Below are positions 1 to 7,250 of a stretch of DNA of 64,000 nt, piece by piece. The position numbers were made by a program, and so were the translations under genes. Below the pieces are notes generated by a model that worked only from the letters and a program-made list of their open reading frames with translations, made no database searches and was not told the origin of the DNA. Origin of the DNA: an uncultured Clostridia bacterium (lineage in GTDB: Bacteria > Bacillota > Clostridia > Christensenellales > Aristaeellaceae); assembly GCA_934636105.1 (NCBI GenBank), contig CAKTZR010000015.1:14928-78927 (forward strand), in the 5' to 3' direction. The number at the start of each line of letters is the position of its first letter. Within the stretch, counting starts at the first letter, position 1.

Positions 1-1
1 G

Positions 2-832
2 GCTCAAGCCGCCGCCGCGCCGACGGACTGCCGCATCTGCTTTGACCACGTGAATTTCACCTACCGCACCGCCCCTCTGGCCGCAGAGGACGGTCAGGCC
101 GCCCGACAGACCGAGCAGCAGCGCCGGGAACAGGAACAGTGTCTTTATGACATCAGCTTCACCCTGAAACCCGGCGAGAGTCTGGGCATCATCGGCCCGA
201 TCGGCTGCGGAAAGACCACCATCATCAACCTGCTCATGCGTTTTTACGATCCGGACAGCGGCACAATCTATATCGACGGCAAAGACGTGCGCACCTATGA
301 CAAGGACGCGCTGCACCGAAAATTCGGCGTCGTCTTCCAGAACGATCTGGTGTTTCACGAATCCCTGCGGGAAAACATCGATTTTGGCCGCGGGCTGAAT
401 GACGAAGCGCTGCAAAGCGCAGCCGAGGACGCACAGGCGGCGGAGTTCATTCATGGGCTGGAAGACGGGCTGGATCACATGGCCGATATCAAAGGCGCAA
501 ACCTCTCCGGCGGCCAGCGGCAGCGCATCCTCATCAGCCGGGCTTTGGCGGGAAAGGCGGACATTTTGGTGCTGGACGACGCTTCCAGCGCGCTGGACTA
601 CAAAACCGACGCCAGGCTCCGAAAGGCGCTGGAAGCCCATCATCGGCATGCCACGCTCATCCTGATCGCCCAGCGGGTCAGCTCCATCCGAAATCTGGAT
701 CATATTCTGGTGATGGATAACGGCCGCGCCATCGGCTATGGCAGCCACGAGGAGCTTTTAGCCGGCTGCCCGGCCTATCGGGAAATCTGTCAGGCCCAGA
801 TGGGCGCTATGACCGGAAAGGAGGGAGTCTAA
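2..832 (+). CDS. ABC exporter half-transporter, ATPase end (5' truncated by window)
   Basis: The reading frame is open from base 2, so the gene begins outside the window; 276 codons of its C-terminal part remain. They hold a complete nucleotide-binding domain: Walker A GPIGCGKTT, Q-loop, signature LSGGQ and Walker B ILVLDD. The residue after the Walker B Asp is Asp (LDDASSALD) instead of the catalytic Glu, the mark of the degenerate site in heterodimeric exporters of the BmrC/TM287 type. The missing N-terminus should carry the six membrane helices. The stop overlaps the start of the next gene (TAATG), so the two are translationally coupled and probably form one heterodimer. Substrate unknown; multidrug or peptide export is the family norm. 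Confidence 0.9.
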   Translation, partial: AQAAAAPTDCRICFDHVNFTYRTAPLAAEDGQAARQTEQQRREQEQCLYDISFTLKPGESLGIIGPIGCGKTTIINLLMRFYDPDSGTIYIDGKDVRTYDKDALHRKFGVVFQNDLVFHESLRENIDFGRGLNDEALQSAAEDAQAAEFIHGLEDGLDHMADIKGANLSGGQRQRILISRALAGKADILVLDDASSALDYKTDARLRKALEAHHRHATLILIAQRVSSIRNLDHILVMDNGRAIGYGSHEELLAGCPAYREICQAQMGAMTGKEGV

Positions 833-2610
833 TGCCGGGACCGGGAGATCGTGGCGGAAAAAAGGAAAAGCCCAAGGACGCCAAAGGCGCGCTGGCCCGC
901 CTGGTGCGCTACACGCTGCCTTTCCGCCGACAGCTCATCCTTTTCTGCCTCTGCGCGCTGCTCAGCAATCTGGGCAGCCTGATGGGGCCGAAGCTGGCCG
1001 GCCATGCCATCAACGCGGCCGCCGCAGGCGCAGGGCAGGTGGATTTTCAGCTTGTGGGGCATTACGTCGTTCAAATGCTGGCGGTTTATGGGGTCAGCGC
1101 GCTGCTGTCCTTTGCGGTGAACATCGGCATGGTGCGTTTGAGCCGCCGGGTGGCTGAACAAATGCGAACCGACGTTTTTGACAAGCTGATGCGCCTGCCG
1201 GTCAGCTATTTCGACCAGAACCAGACCGGCGACATCATCAGCCGGGTCAGCTACGACGTGGATGTGATCGCCACCAGCCTGGGTACGGACATCGTGCAGA
1301 TCATGACCAGCGCCGTGACCATCGTCGGTTCGTTCCTGATGATGTGCAGCATCAGCCTTCCCCTCGTCAGCTGCATGCTCGTCACCATCCCGCTGTCGCT
1401 GTTCTATACCCGGCGCATGGCGAAAAAGACCCGTCCGCTGTTTGCCCGGCGCAGCGCGGCTTACGGCGAAATGAACGGCTTTGTCGAGGAAAAATTTTCC
1501 GGGCAGAAAACCATTCTCTCTTACGCCTATGAGGACGGCGTGGCGCGGGAATTTGACGAAATCAACCGTCAGGCGGCGGACGCTTACAATCAGGCAGACA
1601 ATATCGGCTCTCAAATGGGTCCAAGCGTCAGCTTCATCAACAATTTCGGTCTGGCCCTCATCGGTCTGGTGGGCGCGCTGCTGTATGCGGGCGGACACGT
1701 CAGCCTCGGCAATATTTCCAGCTTCGTGCTTTACTCCCGAAAGTTCTCCGGCCCCATCAACGAGATTGCCAACATTGCCAACGAAATTCTCTCCGCCCTG
1801 TCCGCTTCGGAACGCGTCTTCGCCCTGCTGGATGCGCAGGAAGAACCGCCGGACGCGGCTAACGCCTATGCGCTGACGCAGGTTCAGGGCCATGTGGACA
1901 TGCGCGACGTGGCCTTCGGCTATGTGCCCGGAAAGATCATTCTGAAAGATCTGAATCTGGAAGCGAAGCCGGGGCAGGCGATCGCCATCGTAGGCGCTAC
2001 CGGCGCGGGCAAAACCACCATCATCAACCTGCTGATGCGCTTTTACGACGTGAACAGCGGCGCAATCTTCGTAGACGGCCATGAAATCCGCGCCCTGACG
2101 CGGGACAGCCTGCGCCGGAGTTACGCCATGGTCTTACAGGATACATGGGTTTTCCGGGGCACGATCTACGAAAACATCGCCTACGGCAAAGAGGGCGCGA
2201 CGCGCGAAGAAGTGGAAGCCGCCGCCAAGGCCGCCCATATCCACAACTACATCATGCGCCTGCCGCAGGGCTATGACACCGTGATTTCCGAGGACGGCGG
2301 CAACATTTCCAAGGGGCAGAAGCAGCTTTTAACCATCGCCAGAGCCATGCTCTATGACACCAGCATGCTCATTCTGGACGAAGCCACCAGCAACGTGGAC
2401 ACCAACACGGAAAAGCAGGTACAGAAAGCCATGCGCACCCTGATGCAGGGCCGCACCAGCTTCGTCATCGCCCACCGCCTTTCCACCATCCAGAACGCAG
2501 ATAACATTCTGGTGCTGGATCACGGCAACGTGGTGGAGCAGGGCACCCACGAGGAGCTGATGGCCCGCAGGGGGCAGTATTATCAGCTCTACGCGAGCCA
2601 ATTCGAATAA
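832..2610 (+). CDS. ABC exporter, permease-ATPase fusion (catalytic partner)
   Basis: A 592-residue half-transporter. Residues ~1-30 are a charged cytoplasmic lead, ~35-320 a six-helix transmembrane domain, and ~355-590 the ATPase. The ATPase has Walker A GATGAGKTT, a variant signature ISKGQ and Walker B MLILDE with the catalytic Glu followed by an intact switch region and the H-loop IAHRLSTI. It therefore supplies the consensus site that its upstream neighbour lacks. The ATG overlaps the previous stop and lies behind AAGGAGGG. The pair resembles BmrC/BmrD and TM287/TM288 in domain logic. The transported compound cannot be told from sequence. A strong terminator follows at once. Confidence 0.94.
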   Translation: MPGPGDRGGKKEKPKDAKGALARLVRYTLPFRRQLILFCLCALLSNLGSLMGPKLAGHAINAAAAGAGQVDFQLVGHYVVQMLAVYGVSALLSFAVNIGMVRLSRRVAEQMRTDVFDKLMRLPVSYFDQNQTGDIISRVSYDVDVIATSLGTDIVQIMTSAVTIVGSFLMMCSISLPLVSCMLVTIPLSLFYTRRMAKKTRPLFARRSAAYGEMNGFVEEKFSGQKTILSYAYEDGVAREFDEINRQAADAYNQADNIGSQMGPSVSFINNFGLALIGLVGALLYAGGHVSLGNISSFVLYSRKFSGPINEIANIANEILSALSASERVFALLDAQEEPPDAANAYALTQVQGHVDMRDVAFGYVPGKIILKDLNLEAKPGQAIAIVGATGAGKTTIINLLMRFYDVNSGAIFVDGHEIRALTRDSLRRSYAMVLQDTWVFRGTIYENIAYGKEGATREEVEAAAKAAHIHNYIMRLPQGYDTVISEDGGNISKGQKQLLTIARAMLYDTSMLILDEATSNVDTNTEKQVQKAMRTLMQGRTSFVIAHRLSTIQNADNILVLDHGNVVEQGTHEELMARRGQYYQLYASQFE

Positions 2611-2622
2611 CCCCATATGCAG

Positions 2623-2660
2623 CAAAGTCCGCAGCGCTCCTGTCTGCGGACTTTGTTTTT
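2623..2660 (+). terminator. Rho-independent terminator after the ABC exporter pair
   Basis: A 12-base-pair stem, CAAAGTCCGCAG with its complement, encloses a 9-base loop and is followed by five T residues. It lies 13 bases after the exporter stop codon. Confidence 0.9.
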
Positions 2661-2663
2661 CAT

Positions 2664-2687
2664 AAAAAAAAGCGGGTCATGCCCGCC
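2664..2687 (-). terminator. Rho-independent terminator of the XRE regulator gene
   Basis: Read on the minus strand, the stem GCGGGC/GCCCGC-type hairpin (GCGGGCATGACCCGC) is followed by a T run. It sits just past the stop of the minus-strand regulator, back to back with the plus-strand terminator. Confidence 0.82.
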
Positions 2688-2695
2688 GGAATTGT

Positions 2696-2986
2696 TTAAT
2701 TTAAGCCCAGATGGTTTTCAATTCTGGCCACACGCAGCGCCAGATCGCTTTCGGAACAGTCGGAAGCCTTCACCGTGCGTTTGACATCCGTGCGCGCCAG
2801 CAGATAGTCGCTGGAAACCTCCAGCGTATCCGCCAGAAGGCACAGCGTTTCCAGGCTCGGCTGACGCAGGCCGCGCTCATAAAGTCCCACCGTATTGAGG
2901 CTCTTGCCGATCACATCGGCCAGCGCCTGCTGACTCATGTGCTTCGCGGTACGGGCAGCCTTCAGCCGCTCACCAAACTTGACCAT
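2696..2986 (-). CDS. XRE-family helix-turn-helix regulator
   Basis: A 96-residue protein. Residues ~5-60 form a Cro/C1-type HTH domain: RLKAARTAKHMSQQALADVI followed by the recognition-helix region LNTVGLYERGLRQPS and the hydrophobic LETLCLLADTLEVSSDYLL. The short C-terminal tail (~70-96) could be a dimerisation helix. I chose the ATG at 2986 because AAGGGGGTGCAAGG lies just ahead of it; an upstream in-frame start would add ten residues but has no ribosome site. It is divergent from the acyltransferase-like gene, so it may regulate that gene, itself, or both. No operator is obvious. Confidence 0.9.
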   Translation of the reverse strand: MVKFGERLKAARTAKHMSQQALADVIGKSLNTVGLYERGLRQPSLETLCLLADTLEVSSDYLLARTDVKRTVKASDCSESDLALRVARIENHLGLN

Positions 2987-3037
2987 CCTTGCACCCCCTT
3001 TTAGGCGATCGTTCACCCTGTGTTGTCATTAGTTATA

Positions 3038-3066
3038 AGTATACCGTTCGTGCGAAAATCGTCTAC
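3038..3066 (-). promoter_or_regulatory. Possible promoter of the XRE regulator
   Basis: A good -10 (TATACT at 3038-3043 on the minus strand) is present, but the -35 region is poor, so this call is tentative. The rest of 2987-3192 shows only AT-rich sequence. Confidence 0.35.
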
Positions 3067-3192
3067 GGACAAAAAGGATGTTTTTTTCAAAAAACAGGAT
3101 ATTTCTGACTTTTCCCTATTTATCGACAAAATTTTTAGAGATATAACCACCTCGCTTTGTCCCGCGATTTGTCCATCCGCCGCAAGGCCCCT

Positions 3193-3220
3193 TTGCCTCG
3201 GCGGCAAAACATGATATAAT
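3193..3220 (+). promoter_or_regulatory. Sigma-A-type promoter of the acyltransferase-like gene
   Basis: TTGCCT, a 16-base spacer and a perfect TATAAT lie about 65 bases ahead of the chosen start codon. Confidence 0.6.
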
Positions 3221-3285
3221 GCAGCTAAACGGATTGACTTCAAAATCTTTTCTTGACAACTTCTAAACGCCGGAGGTTTCAGCCC

Positions 3286-4380
3286 ATGCAAAGCAAAACA
3301 GAGAACCGCACAATGCGTGTGTTTTATTTACTGGCGATCGTCTTTGTTGTGGATGGACATACCACTCTGGGTAATCTTTTCGACCTGAACGGATTATTTC
3401 GGTATTATTCCTTCCACCTGATGATGTTCGCTTTCGGTTCGGGATATTTCTTCAAATTTTATGGCGGTCCGCTGGCCGATTGCGCGCATCGGGCCAAAAA
3501 GCTGCTCGTCCCTCTGTATGCGTGGAACCTCGTCTACGGCATGGGCGCGGCGCTGCTGCGCAGGTTCGGCGGGTTTGAATTGGGCGAACCGCTTTCGGCC
3601 TACACCCTGCTGCTCGCGCCGCTGACCGACGGCCAGCACTTCGTCTGGAATCTCGGTTCGTGGTTCATCTTCCCGCTGTTCCTCGTGCAGACTTTTTATG
3701 CGGGTCTTCGCCGCCTGTCGAAGCTGTGGCACGAAAACGAGGTCATGACGTTCCTGCTCTGCCTGATTCCCGGATGCGCCGCCGTGCAGCTCTGCTTTTC
3801 CGGCAGGCAGGAACTTCTGCCGCTGTTCCTGCTGCGGCCGATGATTCTGCTCCCCGGCTTCGCGGGCGGCCAGCTCTACCGCCGCGTGCTGGAAAAGCGC
3901 GACAGCCTGCCCACCGTGCCGTATCTGCTGACGATTGTGGTGCTTCGCGTGCTGCTCGCCACAAGATACGAGAATCTCGCTTATCTGCTTTCGGATTGTT
4001 CCTATTTTGTCTGCGACTCCTTCGGCGTATATGCCGGCGGCGCGCTGGCCATCGCGTTTTATCTGCGCATCGCCCGGCTGCTCGCGCCCTATATCGGCAA
4101 AAGCTGTCTCGCGCTGGCCATCAGCCGCAATACCTTTGGCATCATGATGCACCACTACATGGGCTTTTTCGCGCTCAACTGCGTATTCCTCGCGCTGAAC
4201 GCGCTGGGTTTTGGCGCGGCGGATTTCAGCGTCCGCGCTTTCCGCACGCAGAGCGCCTATCTGTACGCGCCCGGCGGGAAAACCGAGTGGAACGTCATCT
4301 ATCTGCTCTGCGGATTGCTTCTGCCGCTGGGGATCGAATGGGCCGTCAAGAAATGCTCAACGCTTTTAAGCCGACGCTGA
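3286..4380 (+). CDS. Membrane acyltransferase (acyltransferase_3-like)
   Basis: A 364-residue polytopic membrane protein with about ten hydrophobic segments. The N-terminal part has a short charged lead, a first helix, then DGHTT and the motif FHLMMFAFGSGYFF, which matches the F-H-x-P-x-F-F-x-x-S-G-Y pattern of the acyltransferase_3 (OafA/OpgC/WecH) family. Such enzymes move acetyl or other acyl groups onto surface sugars or peptidoglycan. The start at 3286 follows CGGAGG with good spacing; an in-frame ATG-like start eleven codons earlier has no ribosome site. The gene stands alone behind its own promoter. Acceptor unknown; the family call rests on one motif and the topology. Confidence 0.7.
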   Translation: MQSKTENRTMRVFYLLAIVFVVDGHTTLGNLFDLNGLFRYYSFHLMMFAFGSGYFFKFYGGPLADCAHRAKKLLVPLYAWNLVYGMGAALLRRFGGFELGEPLSAYTLLLAPLTDGQHFVWNLGSWFIFPLFLVQTFYAGLRRLSKLWHENEVMTFLLCLIPGCAAVQLCFSGRQELLPLFLLRPMILLPGFAGGQLYRRVLEKRDSLPTVPYLLTIVVLRVLLATRYENLAYLLSDCSYFVCDSFGVYAGGALAIAFYLRIARLLAPYIGKSCLALAISRNTFGIMMHHYMGFFALNCVFLALNALGFGAADFSVRAFRTQSAYLYAPGGKTEWNVIYLLCGLLLPLGIEWAVKKCSTLLSRR

Positions 4381-4393
4381 CAGCATCTTTTGC

Positions 4394-4422
4394 TTGCATT
4401 TTTTCGTTTTCTGTGATATACT
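4394..4422 (+). promoter_or_regulatory. Promoter of the GNAT leader transcript
   Basis: TTGCAT (4394-4399), a 17-base spacer and TATACT (4417-4422). It starts a leader of about 150 bases that contains a terminator before the acetyltransferase gene. Confidence 0.75.
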
Positions 4423-4439
4423 TATAAAAAAGTTCAAAG

Positions 4440-4533
4440 GCAAAGAACCGTCTTCATTCGCAAAAGAAGGGCTTTTCGTTTCACAAGGGCGTGAAAGAAA
4501 AGCTCTTTTTTTATAACAACGCAAAGAACCGTC
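4440..4533 (+). promoter_or_regulatory. Attenuator leader of the GNAT gene with a 13-base direct repeat
   Basis: The leader carries GCAAAGAACCGTC twice (4440-4452 and 4521-4533). Between the copies is a terminator hairpin: stem from GGGCTTTTCGTTTCAC (4469-4484) and its near-complement at 4491-4505, then seven T residues (4506-4512). A terminator between promoter and gene suggests conditional read-through. No known riboswitch consensus is recognised. The signal that relieves termination is unknown. Confidence 0.65.
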
Positions 4534-4579
4534 ATGACAAAGATGAAAGGCTTTGACAAACATCATGAGGTGAATCAAC

Positions 4580-5101
4580 ATGTCTGTTACCCTTCGAACC
4601 GAAATTCTGCCCACCGACCTGACGGCCATGATGAGGTGGCTCGCCAACCCGCACGTTTCCCACAACCTGAACGAACATGAACAGATTACAGCCCAGCTGC
4701 ATCAGATTTATGATGCGCGGCTTCCGGTTCTCACGCCGCTTTTCAATCAAAACGGTCGATTCTGGATGATTGACCGGGATTTCGAGCGGCCTGTCGGCTT
4801 TCTGCGCGCCGTTTACGGCGCGGAAAACTCGGTCGAAATGGTCATCGCCATCGGCGACGAAGCCCTTTGGGGGCAGGGGCTTGGCAAAAAAGCCCTGCAA
4901 GCGGCGCTCAGGGAAATCTTTTTGGAAATGCGCAAATCGCGCATTCTCGTCCACATCAAACACGGCAACACGCGTTCCCATAATCTGTTTATGAACAGCG
5001 GCTTTTCCTTTGTGCAGGAACGCACGCACACCACGCAGTATCTTCTCACCTTCGACGATTACCTGCATCCCCGCAAAGAAGAAACGCTGTTCATTGCCTG
5101 A
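4580..5101 (+). CDS. GNAT-family N-acetyltransferase
   Basis: A 173-residue single-domain acetyltransferase. The acetyl-CoA-binding motif A is visible as WGQGLGKKAL (Q-x-x-G-x-G/A pattern) after the beta-4 strand SVEMVIAIG, followed by the motif-B region VHIKHGNTRSHNLFMNSGF. The layout (asparagine-rich cofactor loop, then a final beta strand) is like the RimJ/RimL and aminoglycoside 6'-acetyltransferase side of the family. Start ATG follows GAGGTG. The gene is alone, behind a promoter and attenuator, a control style common for antibiotic-resistance genes, so an antibiotic or ribosome-linked substrate is possible; this is inference. Confidence 0.85.
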   Translation: MSVTLRTEILPTDLTAMMRWLANPHVSHNLNEHEQITAQLHQIYDARLPVLTPLFNQNGRFWMIDRDFERPVGFLRAVYGAENSVEMVIAIGDEALWGQGLGKKALQAALREIFLEMRKSRILVHIKHGNTRSHNLFMNSGFSFVQERTHTTQYLLTFDDYLHPRKEETLFIA

Positions 5102-5108
5102 TTTTTTC

Positions 5109-5145
5109 GGCTATCCTTCCCCATCCGGGCAAGGATAGCTTTTTT
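5109..5145 (+). terminator. Terminator after the GNAT gene
   Basis: GCTATCCTT pairs with AAGGATAGC across a 12-base loop and runs into six T residues. Confidence 0.9.
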
Positions 5146-5179
5146 CTTTACGCATCTGGCCCAAGGCTTTCCTTTTGAA

Positions 5180-5208
5180 TTGACCTTTTCGCTGCGATGA
5201 TGTACAAT
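5180..5208 (+). promoter_or_regulatory. Promoter of the ZIP transporter gene
   Basis: TTGACC (5180-5185), 17-base spacer, TACAAT (5203-5208): near-consensus sigma-A promoter. Confidence 0.85.
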
Positions 5209-5219
5209 AGAGCCGTGAA

Positions 5220-5233
5220 TTAGTTTTAACTAA
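5220..5233 (+). promoter_or_regulatory. Candidate metal-regulator operator (TTAGTT-tt-AACTAA)
   Basis: A perfect 6+2+6 palindrome, TTAGTTTTAACTAA, starts 12 bases after the -10 of the ZIP promoter, where a bound repressor would block transcription. Its TTAG...CTAA half-sites recall DtxR/IdeR/MntR-type boxes. No such regulator is encoded in this window, so the assignment is inference. Confidence 0.5.
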
Positions 5234-5253
5234 CAAGCTTTTAGGAGGGCTTT

Positions 5254-6033
5254 ATGCAGGAAGCATTTTATGGCATTTTGATTCCGTTTCTGGGCACGAC
5301 GCTCGGCGCGGCCTGCGTCTTTTTCATGAAAAAAACGCTCAGCGACACGGTGCAGCGTTCGCTAACCGGCTTTGCCGCGGGCGTGATGGTCGCCGCTTCG
5401 GTCTGGAGTCTGCTGATTCCGGCCATCGACCAATCCGCCGCGATGGGCCGATTCGCGTTCATCCCCGCCGTGACGGGCTTCTTCATCGGCATGCTGTTTC
5501 TGCTGCTGCTCGACCACATCATTCCCCACCTGCATCAGAACAGCAATGAAGCGGAAGGCCCGAAAAGCCAGCTGGCGCGCACAACCATGATGGTGCTTGC
5601 CGTCACGCTGCACAACATTCCGGAGGGTATGGCCGTCGGCGTGGTCTACGCAGGCTATCTCTCCGGGCAGGCGCAGATCACGGCGGCGGGCGCGCTGGCG
5701 CTGTCGCTGGGCATTGCGATTCAAAACTTTCCGGAAGGCGCGATCATCTCCATGCCGCTTCACGCAGAGGGCATGGGCAAGGGCCGCGCGTTTCTCGGCG
5801 GCACGCTCTCCGGCGTGGTGGAGCCCATCGGCGCAGTGCTGACGATTCTCGCCGCGCGGCTGATCGTGCCCGCCCTGCCTTATCTGCTCAGCTTCGCCGC
5901 GGGCGCGATGCTCTACGTCGTCGTCGAGGAGCTGATTCCCGAAATGTCGCAGGGCAGGCATTCCAACATCGGCACGATCTGCTTCGCGCTGGGTTTCGGG
6001 CTGATGATGGTGCTCGACGTGGCGCTGGGATAA
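5254..6033 (+). CDS. ZIP-family metal transporter
   Basis: A 259-residue integral membrane protein with eight predicted helices, normal for ZupT/GufA-type ZIP proteins. The metal-binding helix IV motif HNIPEGMAVG and the helix V motif QNFPEGAIISMPL are both present, as is the conserved E of helix V. A His-containing loop (DHIIPHLHQN) follows helix III. It likely carries zinc, iron or manganese across the cytoplasmic membrane. The ATG at 5254 follows TTAGGAGGG. It is a single-gene unit with a promoter and a palindromic operator-like site, so metal-dependent repression is plausible. Confidence 0.93.
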   Translation: MQEAFYGILIPFLGTTLGAACVFFMKKTLSDTVQRSLTGFAAGVMVAASVWSLLIPAIDQSAAMGRFAFIPAVTGFFIGMLFLLLLDHIIPHLHQNSNEAEGPKSQLARTTMMVLAVTLHNIPEGMAVGVVYAGYLSGQAQITAAGALALSLGIAIQNFPEGAIISMPLHAEGMGKGRAFLGGTLSGVVEPIGAVLTILAARLIVPALPYLLSFAAGAMLYVVVEELIPEMSQGRHSNIGTICFALGFGLMMVLDVALG

Positions 6034-6116
6034 AGCCTGCATCCCGATAAAACGCGCCGCAAATTGTTCATCATTTCTTTCATTTCAAAAAATCTTGAAT
6101 TTTTTCGTGAAAACTA

Positions 6117-6145
6117 TTGACAAATTGATTCCTCCGTGCTTTAAT
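6117..6145 (+). promoter_or_regulatory. Promoter of the CUT2 sugar-transport operon
   Basis: TTGACA (6117-6122), 17-base spacer, TTTAAT (6140-6145), directly ahead of a triple operator array. Confidence 0.85.
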
Positions 6146-6150
6146 GATTG

Positions 6151-6190
6151 TAACATTAACGTTAATGGTAACGATAACATTAACGTAAAT
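6151..6190 (+). promoter_or_regulatory. Triple LacI-type operator array
   Basis: Three CG-centred half-palindromic sites are phased exactly 12 bases apart (centres near 6160, 6172 and 6184). The first, ATTAACGTTAAT, is a perfect palindrome; the third, ATTAACGTAAAT, is one change away; the middle is weaker. The outer two share TAACATTAACGT, repeated at a 24-base period. The CG centre is typical of LacI-family operators, and a LacI-type gene lies at 10795. Confidence 0.75.
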
Positions 6191-6210
6191 AGAAAAAGGA
6201 GGACTTCGTC

Positions 6211-7149
6211 ATGAAAAAATTCTTGGGAATGCTTCTGGTTGCGGCTCTGCTCGTTTCCCTCGCGCTCGGCGTATCGGCGGAAGGAATCAAGGCCAACAAG
6301 GAGTACACCGTCGCTTTCAGCCTGAAGACCGTCACCAACGACGCGTTCCAGCAGGCGATTGCGGACGCGATTGAAAAGGAAGTCACCGAAGCGGGCTGCA
6401 AGTTCCAGCTCGTGACCGCCGGTTCCGAAACGGGCGTGGCCACGCAGGTCACCCAGATCGAGGACCTGATTACCGCCGGCGTGGATGCGCTGGTCGTCAA
6501 CCCGATGGACGCGAACGCCGTCATCCCCGCCCTGCAGAAGGCGAAGGAAAAAGGCATCCCGGTCGTGCTGGTTGACAGCTCCATCGAGGAAGGCCACGAG
6601 GATCTCTACGTGACCTACATCGGCACCGACAACTTCGCGGCTGCCAAGCAGGGCGCGGAAGTGCTGAGCGAAGCGCTGGGCAACACCGGCAAGGTGATTC
6701 TGGTTCGCGGCGCGAACGGCAACTCCGTCGGCAACGCCCGTGCGGACGGCTTTAAGGCCGGCCTGGCCGAGGGCATCGAGCTGGTCGGCGAGCAGCCGGG
6801 CGACTGGAGCAACGACGTGGCCAAGCAGGTCACTGAGAACATGCTTCAGGCGAATCCGGACGTCACCGGTATCATGAGCTGCTCCGACGTGATGGTGGAC
6901 GGCATCCTTCAGGCGATCGACGACGCGGATCTTTCCGGCGTGAAGATCATGAGCTTTGACGGCGACAGCATCGAGCTGATTAAGCAGGGTCTGGTTCTGG
7001 GCACGATGGCGCAGTTCCCGTCCGAAATGGGCAAGCTGGCTGTTGACACGCTCGTGCAGGTGCTCAACGGCGACAAGGCTGCCGACGCTTTTGACAAGTA
7101 CATCGACTCCGGCACGGCCTGCTACACCGCCGACAATCTGCCGGAATAA
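6211..7149 (+). CDS. CUT2 ABC importer, sugar-binding protein
   Basis: A 312-residue periplasmic-binding-protein type 1 (RbsB-like) protein. Residues 1-23 are a signal peptide ending GVSA-EG with no lipobox cysteine. The mature part starts EYTVAFSLKTVTNDAFQQAI, as in ribose/galactose binding proteins, with the typical DALVVNPMDANAVIPALQKA and TYIGTDNFAAA segments that line the ligand cleft. Aromatic stacking residues are fewer than in RbsB, so the ligand may not be ribose. Start follows AAAGGAGG. First gene of the operon, directly behind the LacI-type operators. In an anaerobic context with a glycyl radical enzyme, a sugar, polyol or sugar acid is the likely ligand. Confidence 0.92.
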   Translation: MKKFLGMLLVAALLVSLALGVSAEGIKANKEYTVAFSLKTVTNDAFQQAIADAIEKEVTEAGCKFQLVTAGSETGVATQVTQIEDLITAGVDALVVNPMDANAVIPALQKAKEKGIPVVLVDSSIEEGHEDLYVTYIGTDNFAAAKQGAEVLSEALGNTGKVILVRGANGNSVGNARADGFKAGLAEGIELVGEQPGDWSNDVAKQVTENMLQANPDVTGIMSCSDVMVDGILQAIDDADLSGVKIMSFDGDSIELIKQGLVLGTMAQFPSEMGKLAVDTLVQVLNGDKAADAFDKYIDSGTACYTADNLPE

Positions 7150-7174
7150 ACGAACAACGCGTGAAAGAATCGGA

Positions 7175-7202
7175 GGGGGGACTGTGGAAACGCAGTTTCC
7201 CC
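7175..7202 (+). promoter_or_regulatory. Intercistronic hairpin after the binding-protein gene
   Basis: GGGGGGACTG can pair with CAGTTTCCCC (two G-U pairs) in the 101-base gap before the permease gene, with no T run. Such hairpins often protect the upstream message and keep binding protein in excess over permease. Confidence 0.5.
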
Positions 7203-7250
7203 TTTCCAAATCTAAGGGGCTTCAAAAGGGTTAAGAAGGGCTGGTAGCGT

